From Ensifer canadensis (GTDB lineage: Bacteria; Pseudomonadota; Alphaproteobacteria; Rhizobiales; Rhizobiaceae): a stretch of 64,000 nucleotides of DNA. Below are positions 44,555 to 52,901 of the stretch, in pieces (positions within the stretch are counted from its first letter, which is position 1; every line of letters starts with the position of its first letter). A model generated the notes under the pieces. The model did no database searches. It was not told the origin of the DNA and saw nothing but the letters and a program-made list of their open reading frames with translations. Made by a program: the position numbers and the translations under genes. The stretch is from the NCBI RefSeq assembly GCF_017488845.2, contig NZ_CP083374.1, forward strand, positions 281,501 to 345,500, given 5' to 3'.

Positions 44555-44629
44555 CTCATTCACGTCGATATGGATGCGTTCTGGGCCTCAGTCGAAGAGC
44601 AAGACAATCCGGGACTGCGTCGCAAACCT
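44555..44629 (+). pseudogene. dinB: dinB (DNA polymerase IV) 5' fragment
   Basis: Plus-strand reading gives LIHVDMDAFWASVEEQDNPG followed by LRRKP, the conserved first 25 residues of DinB including the metal-binding aspartate of motif HVDMDAF. Immediately after, similarity stops and the sequence belongs to the opposite-strand small gene. It is a fragment of about 75 bases left by a deletion or recombination event beside a repeat element. Confidence 0.72.
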
Positions 44630-44745
44630 GCGGCCGCCTGCTTTAAAGCAGCAGAAAACACGTCAGGTGCGATACCATCGGCGCGCAAAACCTGCCTGAT
44701 AAGCGGATCTCTCAAAACCTCGGATATGGTCATGTCTGTCGCCAT
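44560..44745 (-). CDS. Small hypothetical protein with chimeric C-terminus
   Basis: 61 residues starting MATDMTISEVLRDPLIRQ. The first 40 residues match a small rhizobial protein type I recall as (M)T-I-x-x-V-L-x-D-P-L-I-R followed by a helical stretch; function unknown. A good ribosome site (GGAGGAGAAACG) precedes ATG 44745. The last 20 codons are antisense to the dinB fragment, so the natural C-terminus was replaced at the junction near 44630. The product may still be made but is probably not functional. Confidence 0.5.
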   Translation of the reverse strand: MATDMTISEVLRDPLIRQVLRADGIAPDVFSAALKQAAAGLRRSPGLSCSSTEAQNASIST

Positions 44746-44946
44746 CACGTTTCTCCTCCACAGATCCGCGGATGAAATTTACCTCATCGGCGTCAGCTCG
44801 AATGTTCCACTGGTAACAGGAGAGAGCGGGACAACGTCGCGATCTAAATGGCGTACCACTCCGGCGTGACGCGCGCTTGGATCCACAGGTCGATCCGCCC
44901 CATCGGCAGAGTGCAGCCCTTGCCGACTGCCGCGACCGCTCATTGG

Positions 44947-46335
44947 TCAAGACAATCGAACGTCCGGCGCAATGTTCTGGTTCAAGTGGAAGATGTTCTC
45001 CGGGTCGTAGACGCGTTTGATCTTCTGAAGTCTCGAATAGGTTTCAGCGCCGAGAGCATTGCGAACCAGGTTGTCACCCTCGCCGAGCCCGGGAAAATTC
45101 AGGTAGAGGCGACCCGTGGAATGTGGCTGCATGTCCTGCCATGCATTGCGAACCCAACTGATGTTCGCGTCATCATCTGACGGATCGGACCAGATCGCAT
45201 CAAGGCTCAACATGTAAGGTATGTTGCGATCGCCGAAGGCAGTGGCATCGGAAGCAACGCGCTGCATGGCTCCGCCAAATTTCCAGATCGACGCGTAGGT
45301 CATCTCGGAGGGTCGTTTAATCAGGCGCTCGATGATCGCGCCGATGACATCGTCACCAAGGCCCGAAAGGTAGGTCGATTTCCAGTAGCAGCGGTCACGC
45401 CCCTTGGGGAACAATCCGTCATAAATGGACTGGAGCTCGCGATAGGGCATCTGACCACTGAAATCGAGCAACGGCTCACCAAGAGCGCGCAACGGCTGCA
45501 TGACGCGCTCCCCTTTTTCAGCGGGACCGTCATAAACAGTGGCAAGCGTTATCACTCGCCTGCCCCATGTCTGTTCCGGATAGGCCTGATCACTCGGTAT
45601 GGTGGAGAATTCGGCGAGACCACTGACTTCGTCAGGGGCTGAAGCCATATGGTCGCGCCACTGTGGGATGACGTCGACGGCGTGCTCTTCCGGATAGGCA
45701 GGCGCGCAGAACATCACCGGATCGGCGATTTCGTGAAGACGAAGCTCGAAGTTCACGACGATGCCAAAATTCCCGCCGCCGCCCTTTAGCGCCCAAAGCA
45801 AGTCGATATTCTCGACTTCGCTGGCGCGGATGAGCCTGCCATCACCGGTGACCACATCGGCAGCAATGAGATTGTCGCAGCTCAGGCCATGGGTGCCGCG
45901 CAACCAGCCAATGCCGCCCGAAAGAGTGAGCCCGGCCACGCCTGTCATCGAAATCAGTCCGCCCGGCGTGGCCCGCCGAAAAGGCGTGGTCGCCGCATCG
46001 ACATCGCCCCATGTCGCCCCGCCTTCGATCAGCACACGGTCGAGCCCAGGCGCGATGTGGACGGCATTCATGGGCGACATATCGATCATCAGACCATCAT
46101 CGCAAACGGCGTAGCCGGCGACATTGTGCCCGCCGCTGCGAACGGCGATGGTGAGCCGATGCGTCCGCGCATGGTTTACCGCTGCGATGACGTCGGCAGC
46201 ATTGCGGCATCTGGCAATCAAGGCAGGCCGCCGATCGATCAGCCCGTTCCAAACCACTCGAGCAGCGTCATAAGCCGAAGTTCCGGGCTCGAGCAGCTCG
46301 CCACGCAGTACACTGCGGAGCACATCATGGGACAT
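44947..46335 (-). CDS. FAD-binding oxidoreductase, berberine-bridge-enzyme type
   Basis: 462 residues with an N-terminal FAD-binding domain and C-terminal BBE segment (RLYLNFPGLGEGDNLVRNA, VYDPENIFHLNQNI). Both covalent flavin attachment residues are visible: H70 in RSGGHN and C153 in GLSCDN, the bicovalent pattern of sugar and alcohol oxidases. No signal peptide. Divergent from the AraC-type gene at 46424 across 88 bases, its probable regulator. Substrate unknown. Confidence 0.87.
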   Translation of the reverse strand: MSHDVLRSVLRGELLEPGTSAYDAARVVWNGLIDRRPALIARCRNAADVIAAVNHARTHRLTIAVRSGGHNVAGYAVCDDGLMIDMSPMNAVHIAPGLDRVLIEGGATWGDVDAATTPFRRATPGGLISMTGVAGLTLSGGIGWLRGTHGLSCDNLIAADVVTGDGRLIRASEVENIDLLWALKGGGGNFGIVVNFELRLHEIADPVMFCAPAYPEEHAVDVIPQWRDHMASAPDEVSGLAEFSTIPSDQAYPEQTWGRRVITLATVYDGPAEKGERVMQPLRALGEPLLDFSGQMPYRELQSIYDGLFPKGRDRCYWKSTYLSGLGDDVIGAIIERLIKRPSEMTYASIWKFGGAMQRVASDATAFGDRNIPYMLSLDAIWSDPSDDDANISWVRNAWQDMQPHSTGRLYLNFPGLGEGDNLVRNALGAETYSRLQKIKRVYDPENIFHLNQNIAPDVRLS

Positions 46336-46423
46336 GTCGAGACCTCCTCTTGGCTGAAAGAGCCTAGTCGCGTTCGACGCTTGGTACTAAAGTCGAAAAT
46401 GCTGGAAGGCGGTCATTTCTGCC

Positions 46424-47455
46424 ATGCTTGATCAGGACAGCCCTATCAATGTAGCACTTCTCGCGGTGCCCGAAGTCACGGCCTCCGCCTTGTTCGGCAT
46501 GTTCGATCTGTTTTCATCTCCCGGCCGCGACTGGCCGTTCATCGTCAAGGGTGAAGCGGGACAACAGCGCATGCGCCCCTATGTCGTTGCCCGTTCACAC
46601 AGTGGTTTTCGCGCCGCCAACGGCATTTGGGTCAAACCAGACTTCGCATTCGGCGACTGCCCTCCACCGCAGATCGTGTGCATTCCGGATTTTTTCATCA
46701 ATCCGGGCGACAGCGTCGCAGGGCTGTATGAGCCTGAAGCAAGATGGCTAAGGCGAACGCATGAGGATGGCGCGTTGCTGGCCAGTGCCTGTTCCGGTGC
46801 CGTCCTGCTCGGCGAGGCGGGACTGCTCATCAATTGCGAAGCGACGATCCACTGGGGCTATGTCACGACCCTTTCCAACAATTACCCTGGTGTCAGGGTG
46901 CGCCTGGATCGGTCACTGGTCCTGAGTGGTGAGGCGCAGCGCATCGTTATGGCGGGGGGCGGGTCAAGCTGGCAGGATCTCGCTCTCTACCTCATTGCGC
47001 GGTTCGTCGGCCTCAAGGAGGCGATGGAAGTGGCCAAGGTCTACATGCTGCAATGGCATGACCTGGGGCAGCAGCCATTTGCGTCACTCATGAGCCTCCG
47101 CCAGACGGTCGACGCGGTGATCAACTCCTGCCAAAAGTGGCTCGCGCTGAACTACAAGACCCGCGCGCCCGTCGCCGCAATGGTGGCTCTTTCCGGGCTG
47201 TCGGAACGCTCGTTCATCCGCCGCTTCACCAAAGCGACAGGTATGACGCCGCTGGCCTACGCACACGCGCTTCGTATCGAAGAAGCAAAGCAGATGCTGG
47301 AAACAACCGACCTGACGATCGAGGCGATCGCCAACGAAACAGGCTATGAGGACGCAAGCTTCTTCAGCCGCCTGTTCCACCGTGAAACGGGCCTGACCGC
47401 CGCGCATTATCGCCTCAGATTTGGCTCGCTGCGCCAAGCCTTGAAACATACCTGA
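46424..47455 (+). CDS. GlxA-type AraC regulator with DJ-1/PfpI domain
   Basis: 343 residues: an N-terminal DJ-1/PfpI-like sensor domain (VALLAVPEVTASALFGMFDL, ASACSGAVLLGEAGLL) and two C-terminal AraC helix-turn-helix motifs (VAAMVALSGLSERSFIRRF, IEAIANETGYEDASFFSRLF). Such proteins sense amino or glycine-betaine-type compounds or act as activators of divergent genes; the ligand here is unknown. Starts ten bases before a longer leader is needed, so promoter overlap with the flavin oxidase gene is likely. Confidence 0.88.
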   Translation: MLDQDSPINVALLAVPEVTASALFGMFDLFSSPGRDWPFIVKGEAGQQRMRPYVVARSHSGFRAANGIWVKPDFAFGDCPPPQIVCIPDFFINPGDSVAGLYEPEARWLRRTHEDGALLASACSGAVLLGEAGLLINCEATIHWGYVTTLSNNYPGVRVRLDRSLVLSGEAQRIVMAGGGSSWQDLALYLIARFVGLKEAMEVAKVYMLQWHDLGQQPFASLMSLRQTVDAVINSCQKWLALNYKTRAPVAAMVALSGLSERSFIRRFTKATGMTPLAYAHALRIEEAKQMLETTDLTIEAIANETGYEDASFFSRLFHRETGLTAAHYRLRFGSLRQALKHT

Positions 47456-47608
47456 TTGGAGCCGCGTTTCGGCACAGCCGGCGACGATCGCCGATATCGA
47501 TCTCGACCGAGAGGAACCGAAGGTGCCTTCGGTTCGCATATTTACCTATTGCCAGTTTCGGGCGAATACTTGCCTGCTGATAGCACTACACCGGAGATCG
47601 GCAGAATA

Positions 47609-48541
47609 ATGGATCGCATTGATGCAATGAAAGTGTTCGTGACCGCGATCGACGAGGGCAGCCTCGCAGGTGCTGCCCGTCGGCTGAAGCGCTCCCCGAC
47701 GGCGGTCAGTCGCGCGCTGAGCTTCCTGGAAGCGCATGTGGGTGCCGAACTGCTGCATCGCACGACCCGCACACTCAAGCTCAGCGAGGCCGGCCAACGC
47801 TACGCGACTGCCTGTCGGCGGGTGCTGATCGATCTCGAGGAGGCCGACATGCTCGCCGGCGGTGAGCGTGCGGCTCCGCGTGGAACGCTGACCATTTCCG
47901 TGCCGCCGATCATAGGGGACGAGGTTATGCGTCCGATCCTGGATGATTTCCTCGACGTCCACCCGGCTGTTTCTGCCCGGCTGCTGCTGCTCGATCGGTT
48001 CGTCAACCTGGTGGACGAAGGCGTCGACATTGCGTTGCGTATTGGCCATCTGGCGGATTCGTCACATATTTCCACGCGATTGGGCGGTGATGTCAGGCGC
48101 GTGGTGGTCGCTTCTCCCCGCTATCTCGCCAATCATCCCGTCATCGAGGTGCCAGCCGACCTCACAAAGCACCAGATCATCGCCTTTACCAATTTCGGTC
48201 TCGATTCCTGGAACTTCACACCGGCAGAAGACTCGACCATTCCGCGGACGGTTCACTTCACGCCGAGATTGATCGTCAACAGCGTTCGGGCCGCCGCTGC
48301 TTCGGCCGTCGCGGGTAGAGGCGTAGCCAGGCTCTATTCCTATCATGTCGCTGAACATGTCAAAGACGGGCGACTGAAGATCGTCCTCGCCGACGCCGAG
48401 CACCCACCCCTGCCCGTTCATTTGCTCGCACCCCAGGGGCGCATGTCCGTGCCCAAGGTTCGAGCCTTTGTCGATTTCGCCACGCCACGTCTGCGCTCCG
48501 AATTTGCCCGACTGACTGCAGAAGCAGGTACGCTCCCTTGA
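47609..48541 (+). CDS. LysR-family transcriptional regulator
   Basis: 310 residues with helix-turn-helix in the first 60 (EGSLAGAARRLKRSPTAVSR) and effector domain. ATG 47609 is at the family start; the frame extends back to 47456 without support. Paralogue of the LysR gene at 18537. It precedes the SDR-tautomerase genes on the same strand, 142 bases away, and may control them or the upstream oxidase pair. Confidence 0.85.
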   Translation: MDRIDAMKVFVTAIDEGSLAGAARRLKRSPTAVSRALSFLEAHVGAELLHRTTRTLKLSEAGQRYATACRRVLIDLEEADMLAGGERAAPRGTLTISVPPIIGDEVMRPILDDFLDVHPAVSARLLLLDRFVNLVDEGVDIALRIGHLADSSHISTRLGGDVRRVVVASPRYLANHPVIEVPADLTKHQIIAFTNFGLDSWNFTPAEDSTIPRTVHFTPRLIVNSVRAAAASAVAGRGVARLYSYHVAEHVKDGRLKIVLADAEHPPLPVHLLAPQGRMSVPKVRAFVDFATPRLRSEFARLTAEAGTLP

Positions 48542-48683
48542 TTATGCCGATATTCGAATGACTGACGTCCAACTTCTGACCATTCTCCCGATCTCAGGAT
48601 AGATCTAAATCAATAGCACCAACGCCGAGGGCGTCGGGCGGGCGTCGATCAGACGGTCGCTGCCATTGAGAAAGGATCACATC

Positions 48684-49397
48684 ATGAATACCGAACAGAA
48701 GGTCGTCATTATCACCGGCGCGTCACAAGGCATCGGCGCCGCCCTGGTTCGCGCCTACCGTGACCGAAACTTTCGCGTCATAGCCAGTTCCAGGTCGATC
48801 GCGGCCACGGCCGACCCGGACATTCTCGCCGTGCCCGGCGACATCAGCAGGCCGGAGACCGCCGAACGGATCGTCCGCGAAGGTATGGAGCGCTTCGGTC
48901 GCATCGACTCGCTGGTGAACAACGCCGGCGTGTTTCTTGCCAAGCCGTTCATTGAAATGACCCAGGAAGACTATGATCACAACCTCGGGGTCAATGTCGC
49001 CGGATTCTTCCACATTACCCAGCGTGCCGCGGCCGAAATGTTGAAGCAGGGCTCGGGCCACATTGTCAGCATCACCACAAGCCTGGTCAATCAGCCGATC
49101 GTCGGCCTGCCTTCAGCGCTTGCTTCCCTGACCAAGGGTGGGCTGAACGCGGTCACCCAGTCGCTTGCCATGGAATTCTCGAAGAGCGGGGTTCGCGTCA
49201 ACGCGGTATCTCCAGGGGTTATCAAGACCCCCATGCACGCGCCCGAGACACACGCGGCCCTCTCTGCGCTGCATCCGGTTGGCCGGATGGGCGAAATCCG
49301 CGATATCGTCGACGCCGTACTCTATCTGGAGAACGCGAGCTTCGTCACCGGCGAGATCCTCCATGTCGATGGCGGCCAGAACGCCGGGCGCTGGTAA
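48684..49397 (+). CDS. Short-chain dehydrogenase lacking the catalytic tyrosine
   Basis: 237 residues. The cofactor loop is canonical (TGASQGIG) and NNAG is present, but the YxxxK motif reads ALASLTKGG: K151 is kept while the tyrosine position is A147. This variant occurs in a recognisable SDR subgroup and may mean a different catalytic residue or non-enzymatic role. ATG 48684 follows AAAGGATCACATC. The tautomerase gene follows after 86 bases. Confidence 0.82.
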   Translation: MNTEQKVVIITGASQGIGAALVRAYRDRNFRVIASSRSIAATADPDILAVPGDISRPETAERIVREGMERFGRIDSLVNNAGVFLAKPFIEMTQEDYDHNLGVNVAGFFHITQRAAAEMLKQGSGHIVSITTSLVNQPIVGLPSALASLTKGGLNAVTQSLAMEFSKSGVRVNAVSPGVIKTPMHAPETHAALSALHPVGRMGEIRDIVDAVLYLENASFVTGEILHVDGGQNAGRW

Positions 49398-49483
49398 CCT
49401 CATGGTGCTGGCTCGGGACGATCCCCGCGCCGGCCCACCAAATCCGATGATTTACCGAACCAACTCTCGGCAAGGAGACTGCA

Positions 49484-49723
49484 ATGCCTATTGTCACCGT
49501 ACAGGTTACCCGCGAAGGAACCACGCCCGGCCGCAATTCGGTGTCGGCGGAGGAAAAGGCGGCCATCATCAAGGGCGTCAGCGAGGTGCTGCTCAATGTT
49601 CTGCACAAGCCGCTTGAATCGACCTATGTCGTGATCGAAGAGGTCGATCTTGATAACTGGGGCTGGGGTGGGCTTCCGACGGCACAATACCGCACACTGC
49701 GTGCTGCCGCCGCCAAGTCCTGA
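49484..49723 (+). CDS. 4-oxalocrotonate tautomerase family protein
   Basis: 79 residues with the N-terminal proline exposed after Met removal (MPIVTVQVTREG), the catalytic base of this family. STYVVIEEVDLDNWGWGG is typical of the short tautomerases. AAGGAGAC precedes the start. Pairs with the SDR upstream; together they may process an unsaturated keto-acid or similar compound. A hairpin terminator follows at 49745. Confidence 0.85.
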   Translation: MPIVTVQVTREGTTPGRNSVSAEEKAAIIKGVSEVLLNVLHKPLESTYVVIEEVDLDNWGWGGLPTAQYRTLRAAAAKS

Positions 49724-49744
49724 AGCAGTTGGCCAACCGATTTC

Positions 49745-49780
49745 AACGGTCTCTGCCCAAACGTGTGGGCAGAGACCGTT
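49745..49780 (+). terminator. Strong palindrome after the tautomerase gene
   Basis: Perfect 15-bp inverted repeat AACGGTCTCTGCCCA and its inverse with a six-base loop, 22 bases after the stop. No T-run follows, so it may be factor-dependent or a 3' stabiliser. Confidence 0.6.
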
Positions 49781-49961
49781 GCGATAGTGGAAACGCCGGA
49801 TTTCGTAGCGCAAAGCATGAACGTCGAATCTCTGTCAATCAACCTCGACGTTCGTCCATTTCTCCAACCATTTCAGGAAAACGCCTGCCATGCCGAATTC
49901 GACGGGCCTTGAGGTCTCGTAAGCACCGACCACCGGCAACACCGACGCCGCCAAGGCTAAG

Positions 49962-50387
49962 CTAACCCGATCTCAGCTCGTGTTCGATAAACAGCGGGCT
50001 TGCCTGTCCTACTCCCAATCCCGAGATACAAGCGTCGATCGACGCCTCGTCGGTATCGAAAGCGATGCTTCCGCCCCGAGGCTCGAACGTGAGCGCCGCA
50101 GAACTGCACCAGCACCGCCAAGACCATGCGTCTGCCGTGTCCAGCAAGATGGGCAAATCGAGGATGTCACTGGCCTCGAGCTGCCCCCTGCTTCCGGCTA
50201 TCAATTTCGGCGAGCAGACCGCCATCGTCCTATCCAGCAGGAACGCCGATGACACTTCGCGAGCGTCGGCGCTTCGCCGATATGTGATGGTTAGGTCGGG
50301 CCTCTCAAGCGAGCCCAGCGCGAGCGATTGGATGACAAGATCGGCGGTCGGATTCTCCTGCCGGAACGATCCGATGAGTGGGATCAA
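49962..50387 (-). pseudogene. LysR effector-domain fragment
   Basis: The frame encodes only the middle of a GcvA-like LysR effector domain (ENPTADLVIQSLALGSLERP, DLTITYRRSAD, FDTDEASIDACISGLGVGQA). The helix-turn-helix half is absent upstream and the last 20-25 residues after GLGVG are cut short by a stop. There is no ribosome site. A two-sided remnant in the patchwork between the tautomerase and the methyltransferase genes. Confidence 0.7.
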
Positions 50388-50495
50388 CCGTCGTTCAGGT
50401 TCATGTCAGGTTCGAATGGCCTGTTGCGAATGTCGGTAGACCTTCATCGCCTGCGATGAAGGTCATGACGCAAGGTATCAATCGGATTGCGACCC

Positions 50496-51257
50496 ATGGC
50501 CAACAAGGCACAACACCTGCATCTTCGCTCCAGCGGGAAGGACGAAGTCTTTGCCCGCGACGACCAACAGGTCGGGGATTTCGCCTTCAACGCAACGGTT
50601 GCGGATGTGTTCGACGACATGGTCGGCCGCTCCGTTCCTTACTACGAGGAAATGCAGCGCATGGTGTGCGAGCTTGCGCGTGATTTCGCGCAACCCGACA
50701 CCAACGTCTATGACATCGGCTGCTCCACAGCCACGACCCTTCTAAGCCTCGACGGCGTCATCGAGCCGAGCGTTCGCTTCGTCGGCATCGACAATGCGCC
50801 CGACATGCTCGACAAGGCGCGCCAGAAGATAGACGCATCGGCACCCCGCAGGCAGATCGACCTCAAGGTCGCCGACCTCCATCAGGGCGTGGACATGGAC
50901 AATGCGAGCGTCGTCACCATGTTGCTGACGCTGCAGTTCATTCGTCCGCTCTACCGCGAACGCGTTATGCGCATGATGTATCAAGCTCTCAACGATCGAG
51001 GCTGCCTGCTTCTCGTCGAGAAGCTGACGGGTGAAGATACGACCTTCAACCGGCTCTTCATCCAGCACTACTACGATTTCAAGCGGCGCAACGGCTACTC
51101 CGAGATCGAGATATCCAAGAAGCGCGAAGCCCTGGAGAATGTCTTGATCCCCTATCGCCTGGAGGAAAACCTGCAACTGCTGAAAGAAGTGGGCTTCCGC
51201 AGCGTCGAAGTCTTTTTCCGCTGGTACAATTTCTGCGGCATCGTCGCAGTCAAGTAG
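50496..51257 (+). CDS. Class I SAM-dependent methyltransferase, CmoA-like
   Basis: 253 residues. SAM-binding motif I reads NVYDIGCSTATTLLSL, followed by FVGIDNAPDMLDKAR; the N-terminal DEVFARDDQQVGDFAFNATV and late FRWYNFCGIVAVK recall CmoA, which makes carboxy-SAM for tRNA. CmoB is absent here, and the partner is a membrane methyltransferase, so a different role is possible. ATG 50496 follows weak ribosome sequence. Nine bases separate it from the next gene. Confidence 0.78.
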   Translation: MANKAQHLHLRSSGKDEVFARDDQQVGDFAFNATVADVFDDMVGRSVPYYEEMQRMVCELARDFAQPDTNVYDIGCSTATTLLSLDGVIEPSVRFVGIDNAPDMLDKARQKIDASAPRRQIDLKVADLHQGVDMDNASVVTMLLTLQFIRPLYRERVMRMMYQALNDRGCLLLVEKLTGEDTTFNRLFIQHYYDFKRRNGYSEIEISKKREALENVLIPYRLEENLQLLKEVGFRSVEVFFRWYNFCGIVAVK

Positions 51258-51266
51258 GGCGCCGAC

Positions 51267-52016
51267 ATGAAGACGCTAATGATACAGCTCGGTAATTTCT
51301 TCTTCCGGTACCGCAACCAGTTCTTCCCGGCCATCATCCTGGCACTATTCATCCTGGTGCCGCCGTCAACCGAAATGTGGGGCAGCGGGACAGCGAACCT
51401 GCTGAAGACCGCGGCCGCCATTGCTGTTGTTCTCGCCGGGCTGGCATTACGCACGGTCGTGGTGGGCTACGCCTACATTAAGCGCGGCGGGTTGAACAAG
51501 AGGGTCTACGCAAAGGACCTGGTCACCGAAGGCATGTTCGGCGTCTGCCGAAACCCGCTCTATGTGGGCAACATGCTCGTCTATACCGGCATTTTCCTGC
51601 TGCACGGCAATCCGCTGGTCATTGCGATTGGCGTTGGCCTGTTTGCCTTCATGTACCAATGCATCGTCTATGCCGAGGAAGTTTTCCTGGAGCAGAATTT
51701 CGGCGAAGCCTATCGCGCCTATTGTCGAGACGTGCCGCGCTGGGCGCTGCGGCTTGAGAACTTCCGTCACTCGATCGACGGGATGTCATTCAATTTCAAA
51801 CGCGTCGTCGCCAAGGATTATTCGACTGTCTCAGCCGCTCTGCTCGCCATCCTCGCAACGGAAATGTATCGGTTCGCCATCGCCGAGAACCTTGAGCACC
51901 AGCGATCCTATCTGCTTGTTCTCGCTGCCCTGATGGCGCTTGTCGGCATGGCGACCGCATTGGTCAGCCACTTCAAGAAGCACGGTGCGTTTCGCGAACC
52001 GAAGACATCGCTCTAA
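51267..52016 (+). CDS. ICMT/phospholipid-methyltransferase-type membrane protein
   Basis: 249 residues with about six helices. The SAM-binding part of the isoprenylcysteine carboxyl methyltransferase family is present (VTEGMFGVCRNPLYVGNMLV, FLEQNFGEAYRAYCRDVPRW). In bacteria such proteins methylate lipids or unknown small molecules. Tight linkage to the CmoA-like gene implies a shared pathway. A two-component system begins 210 bases downstream on the same strand. Confidence 0.8.
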   Translation: MKTLMIQLGNFFFRYRNQFFPAIILALFILVPPSTEMWGSGTANLLKTAAAIAVVLAGLALRTVVVGYAYIKRGGLNKRVYAKDLVTEGMFGVCRNPLYVGNMLVYTGIFLLHGNPLVIAIGVGLFAFMYQCIVYAEEVFLEQNFGEAYRAYCRDVPRWALRLENFRHSIDGMSFNFKRVVAKDYSTVSAALLAILATEMYRFAIAENLEHQRSYLLVLAALMALVGMATALVSHFKKHGAFREPKTSL

Positions 52017-52226
52017 GGGCGCCGTCTGCCGTGGCACCCTGCCGGAGACGACGGCTTCCATCGCCTCCGCGCCTCTCAGGTTCATGTCAGAAATCCCGCA
52101 GCCTACGATCCACAACTCGGCGCCGTTTCGGCCTGAAAGGGAGCCATGGCTCATGAGCAATCCGACCGATCGAAAAACAATCGACTTGACGCATGCCTAT
52201 GGGCGACAATAGGCAGAGGTTGTTTG

Positions 52227-52895
52227 GTGGCGGATGGTAGCTTGCGCGTTCTGCTTGTGGAAGACGATCAGGTCCTGGGGGAGGCGCTGCGTGATCACGT
52301 CGCCGCCGCGGGCCATGCCGTAGACTGGTTCTTAAGCGTCGTTGATGCGATGTCGGCAACGGGGACGGTCGAATACGGGCTTATCCTTCTCGACCTGAGA
52401 TTGCCGGATGGAGATGGACTGTCATTGCTCCGGTCTTTACGCTCACGTCAGGATGCAACGCCGGTCATCATCCTGACAGCGCACGATCAAGTATCCGATC
52501 GGATCGAGGGACTTAACAGCGGGGCAGACGACTATCTCGTCAAACCCTTCGACCTCGACGAATTGACTGCGCGCATGCTGGCGGTATCGAGGCGCTATGC
52601 GGGCAAGCCAACCTCGACCATTCGCCTACCCGGGATCGAGATAGACCAGATCAACCGAAACGTGGTGGTAGACAATGAGGTCCAGCTCTTGAGCGCCCGC
52701 GAATGGGCCGTCCTGGACAAACTGGCGGCCAGACCCGGAGCAATTGTGTCCAAGGCACAGCTTCACGAGGAGCTTTACGCCTTCGGCGCCGAGATCGAAA
52801 GTAACACGGTCGAGGTCTACATCAGCCGGCTGCGAAAAAAGATCGGCCATGACCGCATCGAAACTGTTCGGGGTGTGGGCTACTGCATCAAGTGA
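52227..52895 (+). CDS. OmpR/PhoB-family response regulator
   Basis: 222 residues. Receiver domain with D13-D14 region (LVEDDQ), phospho-acceptor D56 (LILLDLRLPDGDG) and lysine in YLVKPFD; C-terminal winged helix (LSAREWAVLDKLAARPGAIV, NTVEVYISRLRKKIG). I use GTG 52227 because AGAGG precedes it and homology starts there; a longer frame to 52146 is unsupported. The kinase gene follows immediately. Likely targets are the flanking membrane-lipid genes, by position only. Confidence 0.9.
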   Translation: MADGSLRVLLVEDDQVLGEALRDHVAAAGHAVDWFLSVVDAMSATGTVEYGLILLDLRLPDGDGLSLLRSLRSRQDATPVIILTAHDQVSDRIEGLNSGADDYLVKPFDLDELTARMLAVSRRYAGKPTSTIRLPGIEIDQINRNVVVDNEVQLLSAREWAVLDKLAARPGAIVSKAQLHEELYAFGAEIESNTVEVYISRLRKKIGHDRIETVRGVGYCIK

Positions 52896-52901
52896 GTGAC
52901 C

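Noticed and set aside
50496..51257. Calling this gene cmoA
   Set aside because: Only overall resemblance was seen, cmoB is not adjacent and the membrane methyltransferase partner suggests another role.
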